Source: Brachionus manjavacas (lineage: Eukaryota > Rotifera > Eurotatoria > Ploima > Brachionidae). Taken from it: a DNA stretch of 64,000 bases. The DNA lies in the NCBI GenBank assembly GCA_019054805.1, contig JAHQIY010000022.1:496001-560000 (forward strand). Direction: 5' to 3'. Every line of letters begins with the position of its first letter. Position 1 is the first letter of the stretch. Under the pieces are notes generated by a model. It did not search any database. It saw only the letters and a program-made list of their open reading frames with translations, and was not told where the DNA came from. The position numbers and the translations under genes are program-made. Shown here in pieces: positions 45,592-59,040 of this stretch.

Positions 45592-46350
45592 CTTCATTTA
45601 TTTCGATCTAGAGCTTCATCATTCCACATACTTATCACGTCTACAATAATAACTTCATTGTTCTGTATTTCAAACCATTTATCGCACTCGAATTCTTAAG
45701 TAATATCTTACTAAAGATCTAATGAAAAGAAGCAATGAACGTTTTGATCGGTTTTTTTACGCATCATCTTATATTCCTTCAAAAACTCTTGTATTTGCAA
45801 TATTATCATCTTGATTGACGAATTTAAATTATGGCAGTAAATTTTTGGATCATTAAAAATTTCGTCTTCAAATCTGATCGGGTCAAAGTTTTAAGCAATG
45901 AAATTGCGATTATAAACAGTTTTCAAACCAAAAATGTTAATTGAATCTTTTAAATTTCAATATTTCAAAAAATCGATATCTGCTTCACCAGTCTAGTCTT
46001 TTTATTAAATTACGAATGAAGCATTCTTCCTTGTAAGTTAGAGTTTAATTTGATTTACTTATATACTAATCGACACAGCGAAATGTAACATTGTAAATTA
46101 AATTTTGAAAGAGGAAAAATTCTTTATCTGTTTGATAAACAAATTCATTTCCTTCTTCTTCAAACAAATATCTGTCGGATCTCGAATTTGATACTTTAGA
46201 TTTCGAATTTTTTACATAAACTTATAATTTGTAATGAAATTCAAAATTTTTTAATCAATCATTTATGGCGTCTTCTGCTAGTTTAAATTATCGCTCTAAT
46301 TTTAATTAAAAGGCTTTAACAAAAACCATCGCTCGGCTACCCTAAAGTAA
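45592..46350 (-). pseudogene. Pif1-type helicase relic, Walker B half (C4)
   Basis: IIVDVISMWNDEAL at about 45617-45665. The altered GACGAATTTAAATTATGG stretch (45818) is shared with C3, which supports a recent C3/C4 duplication. The MRTY relic follows at about 46570-46810. Confidence 0.55.
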
Positions 46351-47565
46351 GCTTTTAGCATTTTAATATCTAAAGATAAACATAAATTTTATATAATCAG
46401 AAATTATTAACTAAAAATAGATATTTGATAGCAAATTAGGACATTTTTACAGTGAATTTAAATATGAAACAAAATATGAAAGGCAAAATATAAAATTTAT
46501 GAATTTATGTTTAATTAATAAAAATTTTTAAAATGGAAAATTAAATTCAATAATTTTATAAATAAGTAAAACTAAGAAATAAATTTTAAAAATGTGATAA
46601 AATAATTTTTTTGGTCTAAATTCAATGTGTTTTTGGTCTTGAGTAATTAAAAAAAAATAATGACTCTGATCAAAAAAGCCGCAAATGAAAAATTTGAAGA
46701 AATGTTTTTGACTGAATATTTAATTTCAAAGCATACTTTTGATATATCAGAGCTTATTAAGTGAAAATAGTTTGCTAAATCTAAGGATAAAATATAAGTT
46801 CTCATTTTGAATAAAATATACATCGATATTTTATGTGACGAACTAAATGCCCATAAATCAAATTCATCACAATTTTTGCCACCCTTTCGAGCTTAAATCG
46901 AAAATTGCACATTGAACTCATTTGATGCCACAAAATTGATGGATATTCCAAATTTATTTTTCTATTGATGAACTATTTCTTAATTTCTCGTGTTTGTACA
47001 AAAAACTAACAACAAGTTTAAAAACGTTGTTTATTTAATATAACCGATTAGACAAATTGATTTCATTTGAAATATACAATTAACATCAGCAGTTGTTTTA
47101 ATTGGTAAATAGTTATTTATAAATTCTGGATGTATCAGGATACAATTTTCCGTTCAAAAGTAAATTTTATTGAAAAAAGTTTTGTCCGCGGATCAAGTTT
47201 ACTAAATATATTAAAAATATTATCATTATTGTTCCGCAAAATTGGCTAAAGCTTGTTTCTAGATACAAAAACTTAAAAAACCGAAAGTCTTTAATCTCAG
47301 TTCTTTATTTTTGATAAAATAATTAATTGTTACAGAAATATAAATGGAATTATCACTATTAAAAAAAATACCCTATCATTTCCATTTTGATTATCTTTTA
47401 ATGAATCATTAAAATTCGAATATGTTTTACTAGTCGGGTCTTTCAAGCTTGTCATGTTCAAAATTTTTAATGCATCTTTGTATAAGTAAAAATATTTTAA
47501 AGAAATGTTAGTTTTGATATAATCCCACTATAATTCAATAATAAAAAGCTTTAAATTCAATACGT

Positions 47566-48389
47566 TAGCATTTTGAACTCTTGATAAAGCGATATAGTCT
47601 TTACCATTAGAACATTCTTGCCAATAGAAGTCTGGCATCCTTTAAGTGTTAATTTTTGGACTTTATGAATATTTTCAGCAGTTACATTTACTCCTTAAAA
47701 TTGAATCCCATAAAACAATATTCAAGAATTTTCTGAAATATTCGTTGTTTAATCGTAGATATAGTCTGAAGAGATTCATCATCCATCCTGAGTAAAAAAT
47801 TATTTTCGCTATGACATATATATTTGCCAATCAAATCAGAATTTAAAGCACCATTTTTTACAACCATTTTTAGACAAACAGGATTAATCTCTAAAATAGA
47901 ATCAAGAACTCCTGGTCGATTATTAATTATCACTCTTTATTTATAACCTATTTTAATTCTGTAGTGGTAAAAATCTCGACTTATATTTTATTTAGCCTCC
48001 GAAGCTTTTTTTTTGTTGCATTGTTTGATGATTTCTATTCTTTGTACATGTTTAGTCCCTAAATAATCAGAATCTTAAAAATTTTTGCATTCCTCAGATG
48101 TTTCATGTCAATATTCACAAACACTCTTTTTTTTTGATTAGACATCTGCCTGGGTCAATCTTCCCAGAAGTCGCCTATCTCTCAAAAATTTTTGAAAATC
48201 AATGTCATTTTTTCCAACATTTGTTTCCAAAAGAAACGGCTGAAAATTCGAGGTAGGTAAATAAGAATTATAATACTGTTCTAATGGCACATTAGGTGTA
48301 ACATAGCCGGTAATTGAAAAAATCACCAATCAATATCAAAGTTTAACCTACGAGCAAAATATTACTTCGTTTTACAACTTGCAAAACTT
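47566..48389 (-). pseudogene. Pif1-type helicase relic, C-terminal half (C4)
   Basis: Shares the 12-bp loss of C3 (frame 47688-47933). In addition, four A residues are missing in the KNVFSNG region (about 47610), shifting motif VI. The 48138-48329 frame carries the RRLLGRLTQADV block. Confidence 0.65.
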
Positions 48390-48442
48390 ATGAAATGAAT
48401 TTATTTATGAAAATAAGCATAATATAAATGTATTTTTTTCAG

Positions 48443-49240
48443 GAACAGTATCAGTGTCTTTATTGCTATCCAAAATGGAAAACAGACTTTTCAGATCGAC
48501 TTAAAGCTCACTATACAAGATTTCATCTCGATAAAATTAAAAATGACCCTAAAAAAATGAAGATTGAAAAGAATTGGAATTGAAACGAATGTGGAATACA
48601 ATTTCCAAATTTATTCATCCAAAATAATAATTTGAATCTCAACCCAAATCTCAGATCAAAATTTTTAATAAGAAGTAAGAGTTTAGGTGATTTAGGTAGT
48701 TTGAATTCAATTTCGGATAAATGCATGTAATAAGATTGAAACCGAAAGCTCAGGAACACAGACTGATTTTTTTTCACTGTTTTATCAAGATGAAAATCTC
48801 AACTTGCTAAAATTAGATAAAATCACATCTAACTCACCAATAAGTTCAAATTTGCATTCTTCGACAGTTCAATCAGTGCGAATTTTAAAAATGAATGATC
48901 TTGAAAAAACAGACAATCGAAATTTGAATTCAAGACAATATTAAGCAAATTCCTAATGCAATAATAGCATCAGTAATAGAAATCAAGTCTTCATCGGCAG
49001 AATCAAAATATTCAAGTTTTGCAATGATAGTTTTTAGAAAAAAATTGTAAAATTTTGTATATTTTGAAAAAAAATTCGATTTTGAATGTTACAAAAGAAG
49101 AAACGGTAAAATCACAGATAATTTGTCAAAAAAACGATAAATGGAGAAGCGATGAAAAGGGATTAATTAATTGAAACATGAAAAAAAGCTACTATAAACC
49201 AGAACAATTCGATGAATTTAAAAGAAGCAAATTTTATTAG
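48443..49240 (+). pseudogene. C2H2 gene, exon 2 onward (C5)
   Basis: The finger residues CLYC and HYTRFH are intact, but TGA follows shortly after (KNWN-TGA-NECG, about 48580). The distal part ends FDEFKRSKFY, TAG at about 49240, as in U2. Confidence 0.6.
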
Positions 49241-49494
49241 TTTTTTTTTTATTTATCAAATTTTACAAATTAATTTTAAAATATTTATCTATTGATTTAA
49301 ATTTAAATAAAATTTTTATTATATTCATTTTTTTTAAATCCTTTAACATAATATTCCGAAACCAAGTTTTTTAATAAAAAATATTCACGTGAGTTATTAG
49401 CCTGAAGTTTCAACAAAAAGATTATGAATTCTTGTATACCAACAAAAATTGCTATTAAATCAAAGAATCTTAATTTCAGAATTAAATTAAAAAT

Positions 49495-49722
49495 ATGGAA
49501 ATCAATATAGGCAAAGAAATTATTTTCAAGAGTCTTAAAATGAATAATTATACAATTAAAAAACGTTTGTTAATTGAATTATCAATGCGTATCGAAAGGA
49601 AATTCAATTTAAAGCTCCAAAAATCCGCTTTCATCGTCATTAGAAAAAAATATAACCTCAAAATTGGTATAAATTTCAGTCTCAAAACATTATTTTTATT
49701 TAATAAAGGAAATCTTGTCTAA
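49495..49722 (+). CDS. 'MEINIG' open segment, 75 codons (C5)
   Basis: As C4, with Arg for His (ELSMRIERK) and Asn for Lys (KFNLKL). Confidence 0.35.
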   Translation: MEINIGKEIIFKSLKMNNYTIKKRLLIELSMRIERKFNLKLQKSAFIVIRKKYNLKIGINFSLKTLFLFNKGNLV

Positions 49723-50546
49723 AAAGTTAAATGTAAATGAAGGGTGTAGAGATTTAGAAGAAAAAAGGCAATTAAAATTATTGATGAAGAAAAAAAAATT
49801 ATCCTCCTAGAAATTTTGGCACATCTAAGATCCAAAACACAAGTACTAGTTATGTAAAAGTTGAAGAAAATGTACTTTTTTTTGTTTTGAAATTTTTAAG
49901 TTATTCTATTTTTATCTTATAGGTTGATCATAGCAGAAACAAAAGCTTCAAGGTAAATAAAGATCCAAATTCAATAAGCATGGATACAGTAACTTAAATT
50001 GTTTTTAATTAGCAAGCATTAGAATTAAAAGTTTTTTAAATTTAAAGAGTTCAAGAAACAATTTTCTTCCAAATCTACAAAGCACATTAATTGAGCCAGA
50101 ATTCAATGGTTTTTTGTTGCGTGATTTATTGGAATGTAGTGATTTAAATATGGATGGGACATGACAAAAAAATATAATAGAAAAAATATCTTCAAAAAGG
50201 AAAAAATGTTGACAGATCACGAGATATGCGATTCAAAATCAATAAAGATGCGCAAAATCAATTTTTTATTGAAAAATATAAACGTGAAGCTAGATTACCG
50301 GAATCTGATACAGAAGAGTTTTAAGTCATAATAATTTTTTTTTTTTTTATATATTATTAATATTTTTATTTTTATTTAATCAAATATTTTAAATTATATT
50401 TAATCAAATTTAACAAATAAATACATATAATATCTATTATACTAAATTATCATTTTTATTGAAGTAATTTTAAAAATATCATTTTATTGACAATAGTTTA
50501 ATTTTATAGCCACTTTTTAAGTCTATTTTTTCTGGGAAGAAATTTT

Positions 50547-50802
50547 TTATACTTCAAATACTTCCAAATGGTTGGAATCACATATATTCAATTTAATGCA
50601 GTTATTTTTCATATTGGAGAAATTCACAAATTGCGAAAACAACTGGAATAAATTTGATGACAATAAAGTCTCAAAAAGCCTCAAAGAGGAAGCAATCGGT
50701 CTAAATTTTGTAATTGAAGAAGAATCAAGTGCATTTATCCGTAAAAAAGATGCTAAGGCTATTTCAAGGAATAAAATTTTTTTCATTATTATTAATTTTT
50801 AA
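50547..50802 (+). pseudogene. USP C-terminal fragment (C5)
   Basis: Identical in protein to the C3 fragment over the 76-codon frame (50572-50802). Confidence 0.5.
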
Positions 50803-51828
50803 TAAATTAGTCTCGACTTATTTTTTAATGGTTTATTTTACTGTTTTTTTTAACTCAAAATATTTTTTTGACATGCGAAAATTTACGCCGGAAAGTGGAA
50901 AATACCTAAAATAAAATTTTTAATGAGAAAAAATCAAAAAAATTCTATTTTATTTTTCGAAAAATTACTATTGTTTAGTGTAAAATTACAAAAAGTTTCT
51001 TAAAAAAGTTGACAGCTTACTTAAGACATATGGTTCAGTCTCATTGGACGGCTGAACAGATTGGTTTTAAGTTGAGATAACGACGATACTTTACTACAGT
51101 TCTATGTTACTGAATCGTTTGAGTGGCTCAAGCTGAAATGGTCTATTATAAATACTATAATTAATTTTGATTTAGAATTTTAATTTAAGTTATTATAGGA
51201 AAATAACCAAGAATGTTTAAAAGTAGATAAAGATTCTTTTTAATGGATATTTAGAAACAAAAATGTTGATCATGCAAAAATCGATATAATTAAAAAACTG
51301 ATCGTCAAAAATTGATAAAATTTTTATGTAGATTAATTTAAATATAAACAAACAAAAATCTAAACGAAAGTTTGCGGGAATATTCGATAATATTGATAAA
51401 CTAAGATAATCAAAAACTTTATTTTATACTAAAATTATAGACAAATGCAATGCCTATGGAATCAGAAAATTTAAAAAAAGGTTTCTTATAATGCTTTTTT
51501 CATTATTCAAAAAATTAATTTAATAATAAATATCATAAGGATAAAAATTCCAAAAATAAAATTTTATTTTTATGAAAAAATTTTTATTATAATTAGCATT
51601 AAAAACTTAAAAATTTTACTTGTTAAAAATTTTTAAATTTCATAAAAAATTAATTGATTAAATTTATCTCTAGTGAAATATAAAGTTCAAAAATGACTTC
51701 ATTTTCATATTTTTTGACTAATTAGCTATTTCAATACCTATTGATGATTGTCTATTAATCGAAAAATGCCAGGCATTTTAAACTTTAAAAGCACCATTGA
51801 AATTATTTAATAGAAATAAATTCATGCC

Positions 51829-52590
51829 ACTTGCAAATCTTCATTTATTTCGATCTAGAGCTTCATCATTCCACATACTTATCACGTCTACAATAATAAC
51901 TTCATTGTTCTGTATTTCAAACCATTTATCGCACTCGAATTCTTAAGCAATATCTTACCAGAGATTTAATGAAAAGAAGCAATGAACGTTTTGATTGGTT
52001 ATCTTACGCATCATCTTACATTCCTTCTAAAACTCTTGTATTTGCAATATTATCATCTTGATTGACGGATTTTACATTATGGCAGTAAATTTTTGGATCA
52101 TTATAAATTTTGTCTTCAAATCTGATCGGGTCAAAGTTTTAAGCAATGAAATTGCGATTTAAACAGTTTTCAAATCGAAAATATTAATTGAATCTTTTAA
52201 ATTTGAATATTTCAAAACCTCGATATATGCTTCACCAGTCTCGTCTTTTTTTTAAATTACGAATGAAGCATTCTTCCTTGTAAGTTAGAGTTTAATTTGA
52301 TTTACTTAAATACTAATCGACACAGCGAAATGTAACATTGTAAATTAAATTTTGAAAGAGGAAAATTTCTTTATCTGTTTGATAAACAAATTCATTTCCT
52401 TCTTCTTCGAACAAATATCTGTCGGATCTCGAATTTGATACTTTAGATTTCGAATTTTTTAACATAAACTTATAATTTGTAATGAAATTCAAAATTTTTT
52501 AATCAATCATTTATGGCGTCTTCTGCTAGTTTAAATTATCGCTCTAATTTTAATTAAAAGGCTTTAACAAAAACCATCGCTCGGCTACCC
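51829..52590 (-). pseudogene. Pif1-type helicase relic, Walker B half (C5)
   Basis: IIVDVISMWNDEAL is present at about 51855-51900. This copy begins to resemble the D units, for example CAAATCGAAAATATTAATTG and CTCGTC near 52170-52240. The MRTY relic is at 52865-53047. Confidence 0.55.
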
Positions 52591-53634
52591 TATAGTAAGC
52601 TTTTAGCATTTTAATATCTAAAGATAAACAAAAATTTTATATAATCAGAAATTATTAACTAAAAATAGATATTTGATAGCAAATTAGGACATTTTTACAG
52701 TGAATTTAAATATGAAACAAAATATGAAAGGATTAAAATTTATGAATTTAATTTTAATTAATAAAATTTTATGAAATGGAAAATTAAATTTAATAATCTA
52801 ATCAAAGGACAAAATATAAGAAAAAAATTTTAAAAATGTGATAAAATAATTTTTTGGTCTAAATTCAATGTGTTTTTGGTCTTGAGTAATTAAAAAAAAT
52901 AATGACTCTGATCAAAAAAGCCCCAAATGAAAAATTTGGAAAAATGTTTTTGACTGAATATTTAATTTCAAAGCATTCTTTTGATATATAAGAGCTTATT
53001 AAGTTAAAATAGCTTGCTAAATCTAAGGATAAAATATAAGTTCTCATTTCAATAAAATATACATCGATATTTTATGTGACGAACTAAATGCCCATAAATC
53101 AAATTCATCACATTTTTGCCACCCTTTCGAGCTTAAATCGAAAATTGCATATTGAACTCATTTGATGCCCTAAAATTGATGGATATTCCAAATTTATTTT
53201 TCTATTGATGAACTATTTCTTAATTTCTCGTGTTTGTACAAAAAACTAACAACAAGTTGAAAAATTTTGTTTATTTACTAAAACCGATTAAACTAATTGA
53301 TATCATATGAAATATACAATTACCATCAGCAGTTGTTTTAATTGGTAGATAGTTATTTATAAATTCTGGATGTATCAGGATAAAATTTTCCGTTCAAAAG
53401 TAAATTTTACTGAAAAAAGTTTTGTCCGCGGATCAAGTTTACTAAATTTATTAAAAATATTATCATTATTGTTCCGCAAAATTGGCTAAAGCTTGTTTCT
53501 AGATACAAAAACTTAAAAAACCGAAAGTCTTTAATCTCAGTTCTTTATTTTTGATAAAATAATTAATTGTTACAGAAATATAAATGGAATTATCACTATT
53601 AAAAAAAATACCCTATCATTTCCATTTTGATTAT

Positions 53635-54545
53635 CTTTTAATGAATCATTAAAATTCGAATATGTTTTACTAGTCGGGTCTTTCAAGCTTGTCATGTTCA
53701 AAATTTTTAATGCATCTTTGTATAAGTAAAAATATTTCAAAGAATCGTTAGTTTTGATATAACCCCACTAAAATTCAAAAATAAAAAGCTTTAAATTCAA
53801 TTAGTTAGCATTTTGAACTCTTAAAATAAAGCAATATAGTCTTTACCATTAGAAAAAACATTCTTGTCAATTGAAGTGTGGCATCCATTAAGTGTTAATC
53901 CTTGGACTTTATGAATATTTTGAGCAGATACAGTTTCTCCTTAAAATGAATCCCATAAAAAAATATCCAAGAATTTTCTGAAATATTCGTTGTTTATTCG
54001 TAGTCCTTAGAGATTCATCATCCATCCTGAGTAAAAAATTATTTTCGCTATGACATATATATTTGCCAATCAAACCATTAATCAAATCAGAATTTAAAGC
54101 ACCATTTTTTACAACCATTTTTAGACAAACAGGATTAATCTCTAAAATAGAATCAAGAACTCCTGGTCGATTATTAATTATCACTCTTTTTTTATAACCT
54201 ATTTAAATTCTGAAGTGGTCAAAATCTCGGCTTATATTTAATATAGCCTCCAAAGCTTTTTTTTTGTTGCATTGTTTGATGATTTCTATTCTTTGTACAT
54301 GTTTAGTCCCTAAATAATCAGAATCTTAAAAATTTTTGCATTCCTCAGATATTTCATGTCAATATTCACAAACACTCTTTTTATTAATTAGATATCTGCC
54401 TGGGTCAATCTTCCCAGAAGTCGCCTCACTCTCAAAAGTTTTTGAAAATCTATGTCATTTTTTTCAACCTTTGTTCCCATAAGAAACGGCTGAAAATTCG
54501 AGGTTAGTAATTGATAATTATTTGATGAATCATTAAAATTCGAAT
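53635..54545. repeat. 911-bp tandem repeat, copy 1
   Basis: The unit runs from CTTTTAATGAATCATTAAAA to the next occurrence of the same boundary. It contains the helicase C-terminal half, including frames 53909-54184 (GALNSDLINGLIGKYICH) and 54388-54651. Two extra bases (CTTAAAATAAAG for CTTGATAAAG) disrupt motif VI in all three copies. Confidence 0.9.
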
Positions 54546-55457
54546 CTTTTAATGAATCATTAAAATTCGAATATGTTTTACTAGTCGGGTCTTTCAAGCT
54601 TGTCATGTTCAAAATTTTTAATGCATCTTTGTATAAGTAAAAATATTTCAAAGAATCGTTAGTTTTGATATAACCACACTAAAATTCAAAAATAAAAATC
54701 TTTAAATTCAATTAGTTAGCATTTTGAACTCTTAAAATAAAGCAATATAGTCTTTACCATTAGAAAAAACATTCTTGTCAATTGAAGTGTGGCATCCATT
54801 AAGTGTTAATCCTTGGACTTTATGAATATTTTGAGCAGATACAGTTTCTCCTTAAAATGAATCCCATAAAAAAATATCCAAGAATTTTCTGAAATATTCG
54901 TTGTTTATTCGTAGTCCTTAGAGATTCATCATCCATCCTGAGTAAAAAATTATTTTCGCTATGACATATATATTTGCCAATCAAACCATTAATCAAATCA
55001 GAATTTAAAGCACCATTTTTTACAACCATTTTTAGACAAACAGGATTAATCTCTAAAATAGAATCAAGAACTCCTGGTCGATTATTAATTATCACTCTTT
55101 TTTTATAACCTATTTAAATTCTGAAGTGGTCAAAATCTCGGCTTATATTTAATATAGCCTCCAAAGCTTTTTTTTTGTTGCATTGTTTGATGATTTCTAT
55201 TCTTTGTACATGTTTAGTCCCTAAATAATCAGAATCTTAAAAATTTTTGCATTCCTCAGATATTTCATGTCAATATTCACAAACACTCTTTTTTATTAAT
55301 TAGATATCTGCCTGGGTCAATCTTCCCAGAAGTCGCCTCACTCTCAAAAGTTTTTGAAAATCTATGTCATTTTTTTCAACCTTTGTTCCCATAAGAAACG
55401 GCTGAAAATTCGAGGTTAGTAATTGATAATTATTTAATGAATCATTAAAATTCGAAT
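54546..55457. repeat. 911-bp tandem repeat, copy 2
   Basis: Almost identical to copy 1; a few single-base differences separate them. The junction carries a doubled AATCATTAAAATTCGAAT. The spanning frames 54388-54651 and 55300-55563 encode a chance fusion with repeated SNFNDSLKD. Confidence 0.9.
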
Positions 55458-56345
55458 CTTTTAATGAATCATTAAAATTCGAATATGTTTTACTAGTCGG
55501 GTCTTTCAAGCTTGTCATGTTCAAAATTTTTAATGCATCTTTGTATAAGTAAAAATATTTCAAAGAATCGTTAGTTTTGATATAACCCCACTAAAATTCA
55601 AAAATAAAAAGCTTTAAATTCAATTAGTTAGCATTTTGAACTCTTAAAATAAAGCAATATAGTCTTTACCATTAGAAAAAACATTCTTGTCAATTGAAGT
55701 GTGGCATCCATTAAGTGTTAATCCTTGGACTTTATGAATATTTTGAGCAGATACAGTTTCTCCTTAAAATGAATCCCATAAAAAAATATCCAAGAATTTT
55801 CTGAAATATTCGTTGTTTATTCGTAGTCCTTAGAGATTCATCATCCATCCTGAGTAAAAAATTATTTTCGCTATGACATATATATTTGCCAATCAAACCA
55901 TTAATCAAATCAGAATTTAAAGCACCATTTTTTACAACCATTTTTAGACAAACAGGATTAATCTCTAAAATAGAATCAAGAACTCCTGGTCGATTATTAA
56001 TTATCACTCTTTTTTTATAACCTATTTAAATTCTGAAGTGGTCAAAATCTCGGCTTATATTTAATATAGCCTCCAAAGCTTTTTTTTTGTTGCATTGTTT
56101 GATGATTTCTATTCTTTGTACATGTTTAGTCCCTAAATAATCAGAATCTTAAAAATTTTTGCATTCCTCAGATATTTCATGTCAATATTCACAAACACTC
56201 TTTTTATTAATTAGATATCTGCCTGGGTCAATCTTCCCAGAAGTCGCCTCACTCTCAAAAATTTTTGAAAATCTATGTCATTTTTTTCAACCTTTGTTCC
56301 CATAAGAAACGGCTGAAAATTCGAGGTTAGTAATTGATAATTATA
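55458..56345. repeat. 911-bp tandem repeat, copy 3 (end diverges)
   Basis: Same unit; it leaves the repeat at AATTGATAATTATAAAGTTT (about 56331-56350), where the uninterrupted helicase sequence continues. Confidence 0.88.
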
Positions 56346-57140
56346 AAGTTTTCTAATTGTACATTAGGTGTTACATACTGGGTAATTGAAAAAATCACCA
56401 ATCAATATCAAAGTTTAACCTCCGAGCAAAATATTACTTCGTTTTACAACTTGCTTTACTTCATTGATTCGATCTAGAGCTTTTTCATTCAGCATACTTA
56501 TCACGTCTACAATAATAACTTCATTGTTCTGTATTTCAAACCATTTATCGCACTCGAATTCTTAAGTAATATCTTACTTGAGATCTAATGAAAAAGAAGC
56601 TATGAACGTTTTGATCGTTTATTTTACGCATCATCTTATATTCTTTCTAAAACTCTTGTATTTGCAATATTAACATCTTGATTGACAGATTTTACATTAT
56701 GGCAGTAAAGTTTTGGATCATTAACAATTTTTTCTTCAAATCTGATCGGGTCAAAGTTTTAAGCAATGAAATTGCGATTTTAAACAGTTTTTAAATCAAA
56801 AATATTAATTGAATCTTTTAAATTTGAATATTTCAAAACCTCGATATCTGCTTCACCAGTCTCGTCTTTTTATTAAATTACGAATGAAGCAATCTTCCTT
56901 GTAAGTTCGAGTTTAATTTGATTTACTTATAAACTCACCGACACAGCGAAATGATACATTGTAAATTAAATTTTGATAGAGGAAATTTCTTCATCTGTTT
57001 GATCAACAAATTTATTTCATTCTTCTTCGAATAAATATCTGTCGGATCTCGAATTTGATACTCTAGATTTCGAATTTTTTACATAAACTTTTAATTTGTG
57101 ATGAAATTCAAAATTTTTTAATCAATCATTTATGGCATCT
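55628..57140 (-). pseudogene. Pif1-type helicase fossil, uninterrupted (D1)
   Basis: Best copy for reading the whole region. From N- to C-terminus on the minus strand: RSDRYLFEEE (about 57045); EADIEVLKYSNLKDSINIF (about 56800-56860); Walker B VIIVDVISMLNEKALDRINE (about 56470-56520, Asp at 56505-56507); VKQVVKRSNILLGG then TAA then TLILIGDFF (motif III GDF at about 56390-56400); YQLLTSNFQPF and GRLTQADI then KRVFVNI (about 56215-56340); GVLDSILEINPVCLKMVVKN and DLINGLIGKYICH (55732-56007); and the frameshifted motif V/VI (55640-55745). No Walker A (GKT/S) box was found. Pif1 helicases unwind DNA 5'-3' and form the C-terminal part of Helitron transposases. At least six stops or frameshifts make it dead. 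Confidence 0.75.
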
Positions 57141-59040
57141 TTTGCTAGTTTAAATTATCCCTCTAATTTTTATTAAAGGCTTTAACAAAAACCATCGCTC
57201 GCATACCCTAAAGTAAGCTTTTAGCATTTTAATATCTAAAGATAAACATAAATTTTATATAATCAGAAATTATTAACTAAAAATAGATATTTGATAGCAA
57301 ATTGGGACATTTTTACAGTGAATTTAAATATGAAACAAAATATGAAAGGCTTAAAATTTATGAATTTATGTTTAATTAATAAAATTTTATAAAATTGAAA
57401 ATTTAATTTAATAATCTAATAAAAAGACTAAATCTAAGAAAAAAATTTTAAAAATGTGATAAAATAATTTTTTGGTCTAAATTCAATGTGTTTTTTGTCT
57501 GAGTAATTAAAGAAAAATAATGACTCTGATCAAAAAAGCCCCAAATGAAAAATTTTGAAAAAATATTTTTAACTAAATATTTAATTTCAAAGCATTCTTT
57601 TGATATATAAGAGCTTATTAAGTTAAAATAGGTTGCTAAATCTAAGGATAAAATATAAGTTCTCATTTCAATAAAATATACATCGATATTTTATGTGACG
57701 AACTAAATGCCCATAAATCAGATTCATCACATTTTTGCCACCCTTTCGAGCTTAAATCGAAAATTGCATATTGAACTCATTTGATGCTCTAAAATTGATG
57801 GATATTCCAAATTTATTTTTCTATTGATGAACTATTTCTTAATTTCTCGTGTTTGTACAAAAAACTAACAACAAGCTTAAAAATTTTGTTTATTTACTAT
57901 AACCGATTAAACAAATTGATATCATATGAAATATACAATTACCATCAGCAGTTCTTTTAATTGGTAAATAGTTATTTATAAAATCTGGATGTATCAGGAT
58001 ACAATTTTCCGTTCAAAAGTAAATTTTATTGAAAAAAGTTTTGTCCGCGGATCAATTTTACTAAATATATTAAAAATATTATCATTATTGTTCCGCAAAA
58101 TTGGCTAAAGCTTGTTTCTAGATACAAAAACTTAATAAACCGAAAGTCTTTAATCTCAGTTCTTTATTTCTGCTAAAATAATTAATTGATACAGAAATAT
58201 AAATGGAATTATCACTATTAAAAAAAATATCCTATCATTTCCATTTTGATTTTCTTTCAATGAATCATTAAAATTCGAATATGTTTTACTAGTCGGGTCT
58301 TTCGAGCTTGTCATGTTCAAAATTTTTAATGCATCTTTGTATAAGTAAAAATACTAGTTTTGATATTACCCTACTATCATTCAAAAATAAAAAGCTTTGT
58401 ATTCAATTAGTTAGCATTTTGAACTCTTGATAAAGCAATATAGTCTTTACCATTAGAAAAAACATTCTTGTCAATTGAAGAGTGGCATCCATTAATCAAA
58501 TCAGAATTTAAAGCACCATTTTTTACAACCATTTTTAGACAAACAGGATTAATCTCTAAAATAGAATCAAGAACTCCTGGTCGATTATTAATTATCACTC
58601 TTTTTTTATAACCTATTTAAATTCTGAAGTGGTCAAAATCTCGGCTTATATTTAATATAGCCTCCAAAGCTTTTTTTTTGTTGCATTGTTTGATGATTTC
58701 TATTCTTTGTACATGTTTAGTCCCTAAATAATCAGAATCTTAAAAATTTTTGCATTCCTCAGATATTTCATGTCAATATTCACAAACACTCTTTTTTATT
58801 AATTAGATATCTGCCTGGGTCAATCTTCCCAGAAGTCGCCTCACTCTCAAAAAATTTTTGAAAATCTATGTCATTTTTTTCAACCTTTGTTCCCATAAGA
58901 AACGGCTGAAAATTCGAGGTTAGTAATTGATAATTATAAAGTTTTCTAATTGTACATTAGGTGTTACATACTGGGTAATTGAAAAATCACCAATCAATAT
59001 CAAAGTTTAACCTCCGAGCAAAATATTACTTCGTTTTACA
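56449..59040. repeat. D unit 1 (2.59 kb)
   Basis: Bounded by ACTTGCTTTACTTCATTG at 56449 and 59041. It has helicase and MRTY sequence but none of the zinc-finger/protease segment of the C units. Confidence 0.85.
57448..57666 (-). pseudogene. 'MRTY' family open segment (D1)
   Basis: MRTYILSLDLATYFNLISSY, then WGFFDQSHYFSLITQ. 72 codons. Confidence 0.4.

Larger units (their letters stand above)
42147..48389. repeat. C unit 4 (~6.24 kb)
   Basis: Nearly identical to C3 (offset ~6.23 kb). The splitting segment is 42147-45591. Confidence 0.85.
48390..56448. repeat. C unit 5 with expanded helicase end
   Basis: The splitting segment is 48390-51828. The C-terminal helicase region is then triplicated (53635-56345) before the array passes into D units. 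Confidence 0.8.

Noticed and set aside
56572..56615. Very short intron (15-17 nt) between GTAAG and TTAAG near the Walker B motif
   Set aside because: It would remove two conserved stops but leaves the frame unresolved, and is far shorter than the 50-nt and 327-nt introns seen here. Ordinary decay is simpler.
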